Source of the DNA: Anaerolineae bacterium
GTDB taxonomy: Bacteria > Chloroflexota > Anaerolineae > Aggregatilineales > Phototrophicaceae
Assembly: GCA_022825675.1 (NCBI GenBank)
Contig: JAJDWK010000079.1
Location: forward strand, 1 to 52,967
Direction: 5' to 3'
DNA length: 52,967 nucleotides
Shown here: positions 41,278-49,375 of the stretch, in pieces
Layout of the letters: each line of letters begins with the position of its first letter
Position numbering within the stretch: the stretch's first letter is position 1
Notes under the pieces: model-generated
Databases searched by the model: none
Seen by the model: the letters and a program-made list of their open reading frames with translations, nothing else
Told to the model about the DNA's origin: nothing
Position numbers and translations under genes: made by a program

Positions 41278-42195
41278 ATGGCGATAGCAAAAACATTTTG
41301 GGATAGCGGGCAGCCGCTCTCGTCAACAAGCGCAGTGATAGAAAATATCGACTGCCGCCTGGCAATGCCGGCAATCGCTGATAATCACATATCGCTGATT
41401 CTGACAGACCCGCCCTATTTCATCGATGGCATGGACAACAATTGGGACACGCGCAAATTGAAGCGGCGCGTGAAGCCTGGCGTTGTGGGCGCGCTGCCCG
41501 CTGGCATGAAATTCTCGCCCGAGCAAGGGCGCAGATTGCAGCAATTCCTGTCGCCGATTGCCGACGAATGGCGGCGCATTTTGCGCCCCGGCGGGTTCTG
41601 CCTGGTGTTCAGCCAGAATCGGCTGGCGCATCGCGCAGCGATTGCCTTGGAAGACGCGGGATTCGAGATACGGGAAGTGCTGCTTTGGAAATATGAGGGG
41701 CAGGCAAAAGCCTTTACGCAAGACCATTTCGTGCGCAAAAGCAAGCTGCCCGCATCAGAAAAAGAGCGGCTCCTCCGCAAATTGGGCGGGCGCAAAACGC
41801 CGCAGCTGAAGCCACAAGGCGAAATGATTGTGCTGGCGCAAGCGCCGCGCGAAGGCACTTTCGTTCAAAATTGGGACAAGTGGGAAACCGGGCTGATTGA
41901 TGTCAGCGCGCCGTACATCGACAGCGGGCGCTTCCCGGGGACGGTGATCGCCGCCCCCAAACCCAAGCGCCGTTATGGGCATATAACCGCCAAGCCGGTA
42001 GCTTTGCTGCGGCATCTCATCCGGATATTCAGTAGGGAAAAATCGCTGGTATTGGACCCTTTTGCTGGCTCGGGTTCGACCGGAGTGGCGGCGCTGCTGG
42101 AAGGGCGCGACTTCCTGGGTTTTGAGATTGAAGCGGATATGGCAAAGCGGGCGCAGGAGCGGATTGGAGAATACAGTGCCAGAGTTACCGCCTGA
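41278..42195 (+). CDS. Orphan DNA methyltransferase (beta-class)
   Basis: 305 aa. Motif IV DPPY is at about 43-46 ([12 protein letters not shown]), and motif [19 protein letters not shown] is near residue 264, followed by FLGFEIE; the central part (about 125-230) is the target-recognition region with [15 protein letters not shown] basic stretches. This is an N6-adenine or N4-cytosine DNA methyltransferase. There is no adjacent restriction gene. It is inserted between two formate dehydrogenase subunit genes, 6 nt after fdhB and 90 nt before the Fe-S subunit gene, with a GGAGGG site upstream. No domain of the enzyme suggests a metabolic role, so it looks like a horizontally acquired gene carried in the operon. 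Confidence 0.88.
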   Translation: MAIAKTFWDSGQPLSSTSAVIENIDCRLAMPAIADNHISLILTDPPYFIDGMDNNWDTRKLKRRVKPGVVGALPAGMKFSPEQGRRLQQFLSPIADEWRRILRPGGFCLVFSQNRLAHRAAIALEDAGFEIREVLLWKYEGQAKAFTQDHFVRKSKLPASEKERLLRKLGGRKTPQLKPQGEMIVLAQAPREGTFVQNWDKWETGLIDVSAPYIDSGRFPGTVIAAPKPKRRYGHITAKPVALLRHLIRIFSREKSLVLDPFAGSGSTGVAALLEGRDFLGFEIEADMAKRAQERIGEYSARVTA

Positions 42196-42237
42196 ATCAG
42201 CTTTGCAAGAGGCTTGGGAAGAATTGCAGGGCATTCA

Positions 42238-42288
42238 ATGAAGATGCTGCAATTCCTGAGAGAACTCTTCAATGGGGGAGACAAATGA
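42238..42288 (+). CDS. Possible 16-codon leader or remnant ORF before the Fe-S subunit
   Basis: ATG at 42238, stop TGA at 42286-42288 overlapping the next ATG (42285) by 4 nt; it encodes [17 protein letters not shown] preceding 21-codon frame (GTG 42176, ends 42241) overlaps both the methyltransferase end and this ATG. The chained overlaps could allow translational coupling from the methyltransferase to the Fe-S subunit, or be the worn remainder of a lost gene. No homology is recognised and expression is unproven. Confidence 0.3.
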   Translation: MKMLQFLRELFNGGDK

Positions 42289-42992
42289 CCAACAACTCCA
42301 TCACCCTCACCATCGACGGACAGCCCATCACCGTGCCGAGCGGCGCTACCTTGCTCGAAGCCGCAGCCGCCGCCGGCATCGATATCCCCGTCATCTGCTA
42401 TCACGAAGCCACCAGCCCCAACGGGCTTTGCCGCGTCTGCGTGGTGGATGTCGATGGCGGACGCGTTTTACAGCCCGCCTGCGTCGCCGAATGCCAAGCC
42501 GACAGCCATGTCGAAACTGGCAACGAGCGCGTGGAGCGCAGCCGCCGCACCATCCTCGAGATGCTTAACGCCTCGGTCAACTTGCGGCAAGCGCCCGAGA
42601 TTCAAGCGATGATGCGGGCGCTGGCGGCTGATGCCAGCCGCTTCCCCGATGCCCGCCGCCGCGAAAGCGAACTCATCGACGACAATCCCTTTTATGTGCG
42701 CGATTATGAGCAGTGTGTGCTCTGCTGGCGCTGCGTACAGGTCTGCGCCGAAGACGCGCAATTCACCTTCGCCCTGACCCTCAAAAACCGCGGGCATGAC
42801 ACCTCAGTCGCCACCGCTTTTGACATCAGCATGACCGAATCGCCCTGTGTTTTCTGTGGGCAATGCCTGGGCGTCTGCCCGACTGGCGCGCTCAAACCCA
42901 AAATGGAATGGGGCATGGAGCAGGGCTGGACGGCGGAAGAGCTGCGCAAAAATACCCGCCGCGGGCGGAAGCGGCGCGCCGATGGCGAGTGA
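42285..42992 (+). CDS. Iron-sulfur subunit (NuoG N-terminal/HoxU-like) of formate dehydrogenase
   Basis: 235 aa. It has an N-terminal plant-type [2Fe-2S] domain ([15 protein letters not shown], then PAC), a His-Cys 4Fe-4S segment around 95-145 that is incomplete compared with NuoG (no HxxxCxxC is apparent in RDYEQC), and a ferredoxin-like pair of 4Fe-4S sites with [11 protein letters not shown] and [16 protein letters not shown]. It would carry electrons between FdhA and the flavin subunit. In FdsA-type enzymes this module is fused to the catalytic subunit; here it is a separate gene about 5.5 kb away. GGGGGAG lies 5 nt before the ATG. Its end overlaps fdhD by 11 nt. Confidence 0.85.
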   Translation: MTNNSITLTIDGQPITVPSGATLLEAAAAAGIDIPVICYHEATSPNGLCRVCVVDVDGGRVLQPACVAECQADSHVETGNERVERSRRTILEMLNASVNLRQAPEIQAMMRALAADASRFPDARRRESELIDDNPFYVRDYEQCVLCWRCVQVCAEDAQFTFALTLKNRGHDTSVATAFDISMTESPCVFCGQCLGVCPTGALKPKMEWGMEQGWTAEELRKNTRRGRKRRADGE

Positions 42993-43776
42993 AACGCGGG
43001 CGATGCCGGCGGGCGCGCTGCCCATTTATTATCAAGCGGTTGAGGGCGATACCGTGCGCCAGATACAGGGCGGCGTGATTGACGAAACCCTGCTCTCGAT
43101 TTATGTCAACGGCGAATCGCTGGCGACGATGATGTGCAGCCCGCTGCAGCTGGAAGCGCTGGCGGTCGGCTTCCTTTATACCGAAGGCATCATCGAAAGC
43201 GCTGATGACATCGGCCACTTGCAATTAAACGCGAGCGGAAGCGTCGCCGATGTGCTGCTGACGCGGGGCGAAGTATCGCTGCCGCGGCGCATGATACTGA
43301 CTTCCGGCTGCGGCGGCGGCGTCACCGCGCAGATTTTGTCCGAGCGTTACCCGGCGTTGGACTCGGATTTCGTGACGACGCCGGCGGCGCTGCTGCGTTT
43401 GATGCGCCAGCTGCAAGGCGCGGCGCGCCTGTATACTGCGGTGCGCGGCGTGCATACCGCCGTGCTCGGGGACGAGCGCGGGCTGCTCGTCAGCGCCGAA
43501 GATGTCGGGCGGCATAACGCTGTTGACAAGGTGGCGGGGGAGGCGCTGCTGCGGCGCATCGACAGCCGCGACCGCATTCTCGGCGCCAGCGGGCGCATCA
43601 GCTCCGAGATGCTGGGCAAAGCGCGGCGCCTGGGACTGCCCATTGTCGCCAGCCGCACCGCGCCCACCAGCATCAGCCTGCGGCTGGCAAAAGCCTGGCG
43701 AATCTGCGTGGTCGGCTATGCGCGCGCCGGCGGCATGCGCGTCTATACCCATGGCTGGCGGCTGGGCTTGGGCTAG
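42982..43776 (+). CDS. fdhD: Formate dehydrogenase accessory sulfurtransferase
   Basis: 264 aa. FdhD transfers sulfur from a cysteine desulfurase to the Mo centre of formate dehydrogenase and is needed for its activity. Family blocks are [30 protein letters not shown] (read in parts), the sulfur-accepting Cys in [41 protein letters not shown] and [14 protein letters not shown]. Only one Cys of the E. coli CxxC pair is present (SGCGG), as in many homologues. The start is internal to the preceding Fe-S subunit gene (11-nt overlap). Confidence 0.93.
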   Translation: MASETRAMPAGALPIYYQAVEGDTVRQIQGGVIDETLLSIYVNGESLATMMCSPLQLEALAVGFLYTEGIIESADDIGHLQLNASGSVADVLLTRGEVSLPRRMILTSGCGGGVTAQILSERYPALDSDFVTTPAALLRLMRQLQGAARLYTAVRGVHTAVLGDERGLLVSAEDVGRHNAVDKVAGEALLRRIDSRDRILGASGRISSEMLGKARRLGLPIVASRTAPTSISLRLAKAWRICVVGYARAGGMRVYTHGWRLGLG

Positions 43777-43789
43777 GCTGGGCTGCTGG

Positions 43790-43838
43790 CGTTTCAGCTT
43801 TTTGACCTTTGTGTCTTGGTGGTGAATACAAATTTGGA
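43790..43838. repeat. Partial MITE-like repeat fragment before moeA
   Basis: CTTTTTGACCTTTGTGTCTT and GGTGGTGAATACAAATTTGG (43798-43837) match the terminal block CCTTTGTGTCTTTGTGGTGAA of copy 1. No full terminus is present. The GGAG in it probably provides the ribosome-binding site for the moeA GTG start at 43848. Confidence 0.65.
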
Positions 43839-43847
43839 GCGCCCGCC

Positions 43848-45086
43848 GTGCCATCCGCAGAGTTCTTCCAAGTTATGCCTGTCGCCGCTGCCCTGCGCCT
43901 GCTGGACGCGCATTGGCAGCCCGCCGCCGCCACCGAGACGCTCGCCACCGCCGCGGCGCTGGGGCGCGCCCTCGCTGGTGATGTTCACGCGCCCGAGCCG
44001 GTGCCGGCTTTCCGCAAAAGCACTGTCGATGGCTATGCCCTGCGCGCCGCGGACAGCTTCGGTGCCAGCCCAGCGCTGCCGGCATTCCTGGCGCTGCGCG
44101 GCGAGCTGCCGATGGGGGCGGCGCCGGCGCTGGATATCAGCGCGGGCGAAGCGCTTTTGATTCACACGGGCGGCATGCTGCCGGCGAGCGCTGATGCCGT
44201 CGCCATGCTCGAACATACACAGGCGCTGCACGCCAGCGAGCTTGAGCTGCTGCGCCCGCTGGCGCCCGGCGAAAATGTGATCCAAGCGGGCGAAGATGTC
44301 GCGGCGGGGCAGTTGATTTTGGCGGCGGGCAGCCGCTTGCGCCCGCAAGATATTGGCGCGCTGCTGGCGGTTGGCATCACCAATATCGCCGTGAGCGCCC
44401 GCCCGCGCATCGGCATCCTCAGCTGCGGCGATGAATTGCTGCCGCCCGCTGCCGCGCTGAGCCCGGGCAAAATCCGCGATATCAACAGCTATACGCTAAG
44501 CGCGCTGGCGGAAGCGCTGGGCGGGCAAGCGCAGCGGCTGGGCATCGCCCGCGATGAGCGCGCCGAGTATCAGCAGCGCGCCCGCGCCGGCTTGCATGCC
44601 TGCGATATCCTGCTGCTGAGCGCGGGCAGTTCCGTCTCCGCGCGCGACCATACCAGCGCCGTCATCAGCGCGCTGGGGCAGCCGGGCATCTTGCAGCACG
44701 GGCTGGCGACAAAGCCGGGCAAGCCGACCATCATCGCTGTGTGTGATGGCAAACCCGTCATCGGGCTGCCGGGCAATCCCGTCTCGGCGCTGATGGTAAC
44801 GCGGCACTTGCTGCCGCATCTCATCGCCCGCTTTGAGGGCGCGCGCCTCGCCCAGCCGCAGCCCCGGCGCGCCCAACTGACGCAGCGGGTGGCTTCCGCC
44901 ACCGGGCGGGAAGATTGGGTCGCCGTGCGGCTGCATGAGCGCGCTGGCGGCGGGCTGATGGCGCAGCCGCTCTTCGGCAAGTCGAACCTGATATTCACGC
45001 TGGTCGGCGCTGATGGCTTGCTGCGCGTGCCGCTTAACACCGGCGGTTTTGATGCGGGCGCTATCGTCGAAATCCAGCCCTTTTGA
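43848..45086 (+). CDS. moeA: Molybdopterin molybdotransferase
   Basis: 412 aa from a GTG start with GGAG 8 nt upstream; an in-frame ATG lies nine codons later. MoeA inserts molybdate into adenylylated molybdopterin. Domain order is standard: domain 3 N-terminal with STVDGYALRAAD, the MPT-binding MogA-like domain with LSCGDELLPP, LSAGSSVSARDHT (the usual form is SGGVSxGDxD) and VIGLPGNPVSALMV, and a C-terminal beta-barrel domain (RVASATGREDWVAVRL). It overlaps no neighbour upstream and lies 20 nt before a second MoeA-type gene. The paralogous pair implies division of labour, for example Mo versus W. Confidence 0.9.
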   Translation: MPSAEFFQVMPVAAALRLLDAHWQPAAATETLATAAALGRALAGDVHAPEPVPAFRKSTVDGYALRAADSFGASPALPAFLALRGELPMGAAPALDISAGEALLIHTGGMLPASADAVAMLEHTQALHASELELLRPLAPGENVIQAGEDVAAGQLILAAGSRLRPQDIGALLAVGITNIAVSARPRIGILSCGDELLPPAAALSPGKIRDINSYTLSALAEALGGQAQRLGIARDERAEYQQRARAGLHACDILLLSAGSSVSARDHTSAVISALGQPGILQHGLATKPGKPTIIAVCDGKPVIGLPGNPVSALMVTRHLLPHLIARFEGARLAQPQPRRAQLTQRVASATGREDWVAVRLHERAGGGLMAQPLFGKSNLIFTLVGADGLLRVPLNTGGFDAGAIVEIQPF

Positions 45087-45106
45087 GCGCGACTGCGGGG
45101 TGTCCG

Positions 45107-47020
45107 ATGACAGAGCGAAAAATCTATCTGGAAGATATCCCGCTGGCGGCGGCGCGGGCGAAGCTGCAAGCGGCGCTGGAGCGCGCGGGCAAAGCCGCCC
45201 CGCTGGCGGGCGAGCGCCTGCCATTGGCGCAGGCGCTGCAGCGCGTTACCGCCCAGCCGGCGCGCGCCCGCCGCTCATCGCCCCATTTCCACTGCGCGGC
45301 GATGGATGGCTATGCCGTTGATGCCGCCAAAACGGCCACGGCGCGGGAGAACAAAGCGCTGGCTTTGCGCCTCGGGCGGGATGCCTTCCCCGTCAACACC
45401 GGCGCGCCGCTGCCTCCAGGCACCAACGCCGTCATCATGATCGAACATGTGAATTACGCCGCCGAAGACAGCCTGCTGATATACGCGGCGGCAGCGCCTT
45501 GGCAGCATGTGCGTTTGATGGGCGAAGACATGGTCATGACCGAGACCGTGCTGCAAATCAATCAGCGGATTCGCCCGGTGGATATCGGCGCGCTGGCTGG
45601 CAGCGGGCATCGCGAGGTATTGGTGCGGCGCAAGCCACAGGTGCGCATCATCCCGACTGGCAGCGAACTGCTGCCGCATACTCAAGAGCCGGGGCGCGGG
45701 CAATTGACCGAATACAACAGCCTCGTCCTGGCGGCGCAGATACAGGAAGCGGGTGGCGAAGCGGGAGTGAGCGCCATCGTGCCGGATGATTTTCAGCAGT
45801 TGCGGGCGGCGCTGGCTTCCGCGCTGGCTGAGGAGCCGGAGCTGGTGCTGCTGCTCTCCGGCTCTTCCGCCGGCGCTCTCGATTTCACCGCCGCCGCTAT
45901 CGAAGATGTGGGCGAGCTGTTGGCGCATGGCATCGCGGTGAGGCCCGGGCATCCCGTCATCCTCGGGCTGGCGCAGGGCATCCCCGTCATCGGCGTGCCC
46001 GGCTACCCCGTCAGCGCCGCTTTGACAGGCGAGCTCTTTGTCATTCCGCTGATACAGCAATGGCTCGGCTTGAGTCCATCAGCGCCGGCGCGCGTAAAAG
46101 CGGTCTCGACGCAAAAAATCGCCTCGCCCATTGGCGATGATGATTTTGTACGGGTGGCGCTGGCGGAAGTCGGCGGGCGCATGTTGGCGACGCCGCTGCA
46201 GCGGGGCGCTGGCGTGCTGACATCGCTGACGCGCGCCGATGGCTTGGCGCTTATCCCGCGCTTTCACGAAGGCATAGCGCAAGGCGGCACACTTGAAGTA
46301 ACGCTGTATCAGCCGCTGGAGCGGATTCAAAATACGCTGCTGATAATGGGCAGCCATGACCCGATGCTGGACCTGCTGGCGACGCGCCTGCGGCTGCGGG
46401 ACGGGCAGCGGCGTCTCGTCTCCGTCAACATCGGTTCGCTGGGCGGGCTGCTCGCCTTGCGCCGCGGGCAAGCGCATTGCGCCGGCTGCCACCTCTTCGA
46501 CCCCGAAACCGAGACCTATAATGCCCCGTTTCTGCGCCGTTATTTGGGCGGCGAAGACTGCGCGCTGGTAACTTTCGCCCACCGCGAGCAGGGCTTGATT
46601 GTGCCGCCGGGCAATCCATTGGGCATCGCGTCCATCGCGGATGTACGCGGCAGGCGGCTGGTTAATCGGCAGCGGGGCGCTGGCACCCGCGTCTTATTCG
46701 ATTATCTGCTGGCGCAGCATGGCATCGCGCCCGCCGATATCGCCGGCTATGCGCACGAAGAATACACGCACCTGGCGGTGGCGGCGGCGGTGGCGGACGG
46801 CATCGGCGATTGTGGCATGGGCTTGCGCAGCGCGGCGGAGGCGCTGGGGCTGGACTTCGTCGGGCTGGCTTGGGAGCGCTTTGACCTGGCGATACCGCGC
46901 CGCTATTGGCAGAGCGCCGGCCTGCAAGCGCTGCTGGCGGCGCTGCGCGATGAGAGTTTCAAGCGGGAGCTGGGCGCGCAGAGCGGTTACCGCAGCGACG
47001 AGACCGGGACTGTCGTCTAG
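45107..47020 (+). CDS. MoeA fused to a periplasmic-binding-protein-like domain
   Basis: 637 aa. Residues 1-400 form a MoeA: HCAAMDGYAVDAA, IIPTGSELLPH, LLSGSSAGALDFT, VIGVPGYPVSA. Residues of about 405-637 form a PBP-type domain (TLLIMGSHDPMLDLLATRLR; GLIVPPGNPLGIASI; RQRGAGTRVLFDYLL; HEEYTHLAVAAAVADGIGDCG), resembling the ligand-binding domain seen in ModE-less molybdate sensors and LysR/ModA-like modules, without a signal peptide. The fusion is known in archaea and some bacteria; a role in delivering or sensing molybdate or tungstate during insertion is inferred. An ATG at 45107 is preferred over a TTG at 45083. Confidence 0.87.
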   Translation: MTERKIYLEDIPLAAARAKLQAALERAGKAAPLAGERLPLAQALQRVTAQPARARRSSPHFHCAAMDGYAVDAAKTATARENKALALRLGRDAFPVNTGAPLPPGTNAVIMIEHVNYAAEDSLLIYAAAAPWQHVRLMGEDMVMTETVLQINQRIRPVDIGALAGSGHREVLVRRKPQVRIIPTGSELLPHTQEPGRGQLTEYNSLVLAAQIQEAGGEAGVSAIVPDDFQQLRAALASALAEEPELVLLLSGSSAGALDFTAAAIEDVGELLAHGIAVRPGHPVILGLAQGIPVIGVPGYPVSAALTGELFVIPLIQQWLGLSPSAPARVKAVSTQKIASPIGDDDFVRVALAEVGGRMLATPLQRGAGVLTSLTRADGLALIPRFHEGIAQGGTLEVTLYQPLERIQNTLLIMGSHDPMLDLLATRLRLRDGQRRLVSVNIGSLGGLLALRRGQAHCAGCHLFDPETETYNAPFLRRYLGGEDCALVTFAHREQGLIVPPGNPLGIASIADVRGRRLVNRQRGAGTRVLFDYLLAQHGIAPADIAGYAHEEYTHLAVAAAVADGIGDCGMGLRSAAEALGLDFVGLAWERFDLAIPRRYWQSAGLQALLAALRDESFKRELGAQSGYRSDETGTVV

Positions 47021-47109
47021 CGCGGCGGCGCGCCCGCCCGTATGCCTAGCGGCGAGCTGCCGTCAGCCGGGCGCATATCGCCGCCGCCACTAAAGCGTGA
47101 TACTGTGGT

Positions 47110-47132
47110 ACTATCCCTATTAGACGGATAGT
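47110..47132. promoter_or_regulatory. Inverted repeat in the leader of the phosphoesterase gene
   Basis: ACTATCC (47110-47116) and GGATAGT (47126-47132) form a 7-bp inverted repeat with a 9-nt spacer, 16 nt upstream of the ATG at 47149. Overlapping TACTAT (47109-47114) could be a -10. It could be an operator for the DtxR-type regulator encoded downstream, or a small RNA hairpin. Confidence 0.35.
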
Positions 47133-47148
47133 TGCGAGAACGCTGACC

Positions 47149-47880
47149 ATGCGCATCCTGGTAATCTCCGATATTCACGCCAATCTCACCGCTTTTGAAG
47201 CCGTCTTGCAGCACAGCCAGGGCGAATGGGATTTCGTCTGGTGCCTGGGCGATGTGGTCGGCTATGGACCCGACCCCAACGAATGCGTCGAGCGCTTGAA
47301 GGAGCTGCCCCAGCTCTGCCTGGCGGGCAATCACGATTGGGCGGCGCTCAATCGGCTGGATGTCAGCACCTTCAACCCTGACGCCCGCCGCGCCGTCGAA
47401 TGGACGCAGGCGACGCTGACGCCGGCGAATACACGCTTCCTGGAGGCGCTGCCGGTTACTTTTGTCATCGGCGATTATACGCTGGTGCATGCCAGCCCGC
47501 GCGAGCCTATCTGGGAATACATCCTGGAAGAATCGATCGCCGAATTGAACTTCCCGCATTTTGAAACGCCGTATTGCTTTGTCGGGCATACGCATCAGCC
47601 GATAATCTATTCCATCGCCGCCGCCGATGGCAAAACGCAGTCCAGCAAGCCGCAGTATGACGAGCCGCGGGCGCTTAATGGCAAGCGGCAGATAATCAAC
47701 CCCGGCAGCATCGGGCAGCCGCGCGACCAAAACCCCAAAGCCGCCTACGGCATCCTGGATACCGCCAGCGGCATCTTTGAGCATCGGCGCATCCCCTACA
47801 ATATCAAAGCGGTGCAGCGCCGCATGTACGATTATCAGCTGCCCGAGCGCTTGATAACGCGCCTGGAACACGGCATATAA
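47149..47880 (+). CDS. Calcineurin-like metallophosphoesterase
   Basis: 243 aa. Metal-binding motifs of the superfamily are complete: SDIHANLTA (Asp, His), GDVVGYGPDPNE, GNHDWA, VHASPREPIWEY and VGHTHQP near residue 143, and INPGSIGQPRDQNP near 183. This order and the C-terminal NPGS motif are typical of the YfcE / Ap4A-hydrolase-like cytoplasmic group. The substrate cannot be fixed. It lies 20 nt before the DtxR-like regulator, suggesting co-expression and possibly regulation by it. Confidence 0.87.
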   Translation: MRILVISDIHANLTAFEAVLQHSQGEWDFVWCLGDVVGYGPDPNECVERLKELPQLCLAGNHDWAALNRLDVSTFNPDARRAVEWTQATLTPANTRFLEALPVTFVIGDYTLVHASPREPIWEYILEESIAELNFPHFETPYCFVGHTHQPIIYSIAAADGKTQSSKPQYDEPRALNGKRQIINPGSIGQPRDQNPKAAYGILDTASGIFEHRRIPYNIKAVQRRMYDYQLPERLITRLEHGI

Positions 47881-47900
47881 AGCCGCGAAGAGAAGCGCCA

Positions 47901-48581
47901 ATGGCTGCCGAGCTTAGTGGCAAGATGCGCGCCTACCTGGCGGAAATCTATCGTTTGCTAGAGCGGCAGCCGGCGGAAGCCACCTATGTCAGCAGTTCGC
48001 AACTGGCGGACCAACTGCTGATAAGCCCGCCGGCGGTCAACCGCATGGTCAACCGGCTCAGCGATTTGGGTTTGCTGGCGCACAAGCGCTATCAAGGCAT
48101 CGCCATCACCGACAGCGGGCAGGCGGCAGCGCTGAAGCTCATCCGCAAGCAGCGCATCGCCGAAGTATTTCTGGTGCAAATTATGGGCATCAGTTGGCTG
48201 ACGGTGCATGAGGAGGCGCTGCGCCTGGGCGCGGGGCTAAGCGATGCGGTCGTCCAGCGCATGGCGGCGATGACGGGCGCGCCCCGCCGCTGCCCGCATG
48301 GCGAGCCGATTCCCGATGCCGCCGGCGCGCTGCCGCCGCTGGAAGACAGCTTGCTGGCGCAGGCGGAACCCGGCAGCCGCATCCGCGTCAGCCGTTTGAT
48401 AACGCGGGAAGCCGACCGCCTGGCCTATATCGAAGCGCTGGGTTTGGTGCCGGGGCAGGACTGCGAAGTCATCCATGTCGCGCCTTTTGACGGACCGATG
48501 CAGCTGAAGCTGGCGCGGGAATACCGCATCATCGGCAACAGCCTGGCGCGCTTGATTCGCGCCTGCCGGCTGGATGGGTGA
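47901..48581 (+). CDS. DtxR/MntR-family regulator lacking the canonical metal ligands
   Basis: 226 aa with the three-part DtxR layout: N-terminal winged helix (SSSQLADQLLISPPAVNRMV; KRYQGIAITDSGQ), helical dimerisation domain, and a C-terminal FeoA/SH3-like domain (about 145-226, GSRIRVSRLITREADRL; LGLVPGQDCEVIHVAP). By alignment, the metal residues of MntR (D8, E11, H77, E99, E102, H103) are Ala, Ala, Gln, Leu, Gly and Ala here, and those of DtxR site 2 (M10, C102, E105, H106) are also lost. CPHGEPIP is retained. So fold and DNA binding are likely kept, but standard metal sensing is not. Confidence 0.83.
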   Translation: MAAELSGKMRAYLAEIYRLLERQPAEATYVSSSQLADQLLISPPAVNRMVNRLSDLGLLAHKRYQGIAITDSGQAAALKLIRKQRIAEVFLVQIMGISWLTVHEEALRLGAGLSDAVVQRMAAMTGAPRRCPHGEPIPDAAGALPPLEDSLLAQAEPGSRIRVSRLITREADRLAYIEALGLVPGQDCEVIHVAPFDGPMQLKLAREYRIIGNSLARLIRACRLDG

Positions 48582-48769
48582 GATAGCAAGAATGTGCAGC
48601 GGCTCGCCGCTACAATGTCGCATTGCTTTGTTGCGCTTGCTGAGATGTATTCATGCTTTTCTCGCGGCCGGTTTGAGCTAAGATGCCCACCCAAGCGCCG
48701 GCTTGAGCCAGGCGCTATTCCGCGCCATAATAGGCTTGCCAATCCCAAAACGAAGACAGGTCCCGCCCC

Positions 48770-49360
48770 ATGAACATCGGCGTGCTCGCCTTGCAAGGCG
48801 CGTTTCGAGAGCACATAAAAATGCTGCGCCAGCTTTCGGCGGCGGCGGTGGAAGTGCGCCTGCCGCAGCAATTGGCGGGTTTGGACGGGCTCATCATCCC
48901 TGGCGGCGAAAGCACAACCATCGCCAAGCTGGCGGCAGCCTATGGCTTGATGGAACCGCTGCGGCGCTTTGCCGCCATCAAGCCGACCTGGGGCACCTGC
49001 GCCGGCATGATCTTCCTGGCAAAAGCGCTTGAGGACAGCGACCAGCCCACCCTCGGCATGATGGATATCAGCGTCGACCGCAACGCCTTCGGCCGCCAGA
49101 TCGACAGCTTCGAGACCGCTTTGAGCATCACCGGGCTGGGGGGCGCGCCCTTCCCCGCCGTTTTCATCCGCGCGCCGGTGGTCACGGCGGTGGCGGGGGA
49201 TGCCCAAGTGCTGGCGCGGCTGGCGGACGGGCGCATTGTCGCCGTGCGCCAGGGGCGCTTGCTGGCGACCGCTTTCCATCCCGAATTAACTGGCGATTTG
49301 CGCCTGCATGACTTATTTTGCACAATAGTGAAAGAAGGGGCTGCCAAAAAGCCCGCGTAA
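48770..49360 (+). CDS. pdxT: Glutaminase subunit of pyridoxal 5'-phosphate synthase
   Basis: 196-aa class I glutamine amidotransferase that supplies ammonia to PdxS for PLP synthesis. Signatures are ALQGAFREHIKML, PGGESTTIAKL, the nucleophile Cys in WGTCAGMIFLA (about 85) and the His-Glu pair in AFHPELT (about 173-175). No pdxS is in the window, which is unusual because the two are often adjacent; the partner may lie elsewhere. The acidic protein gene follows 15 nt downstream. Confidence 0.93.
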   Translation: MNIGVLALQGAFREHIKMLRQLSAAAVEVRLPQQLAGLDGLIIPGGESTTIAKLAAAYGLMEPLRRFAAIKPTWGTCAGMIFLAKALEDSDQPTLGMMDISVDRNAFGRQIDSFETALSITGLGGAPFPAVFIRAPVVTAVAGDAQVLARLADGRIVAVRQGRLLATAFHPELTGDLRLHDLFCTIVKEGAAKKPA

Positions 49361-49375
49361 GGGAGTTGACTTTGT

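Noticed and set aside
48582..48769. Possible RNA gene between the DtxR-like regulator and pdxT
   Set aside because: No cloverleaf, riboswitch-like pairing or conserved RNA motif could be made out; it looks like an ordinary promoter region.
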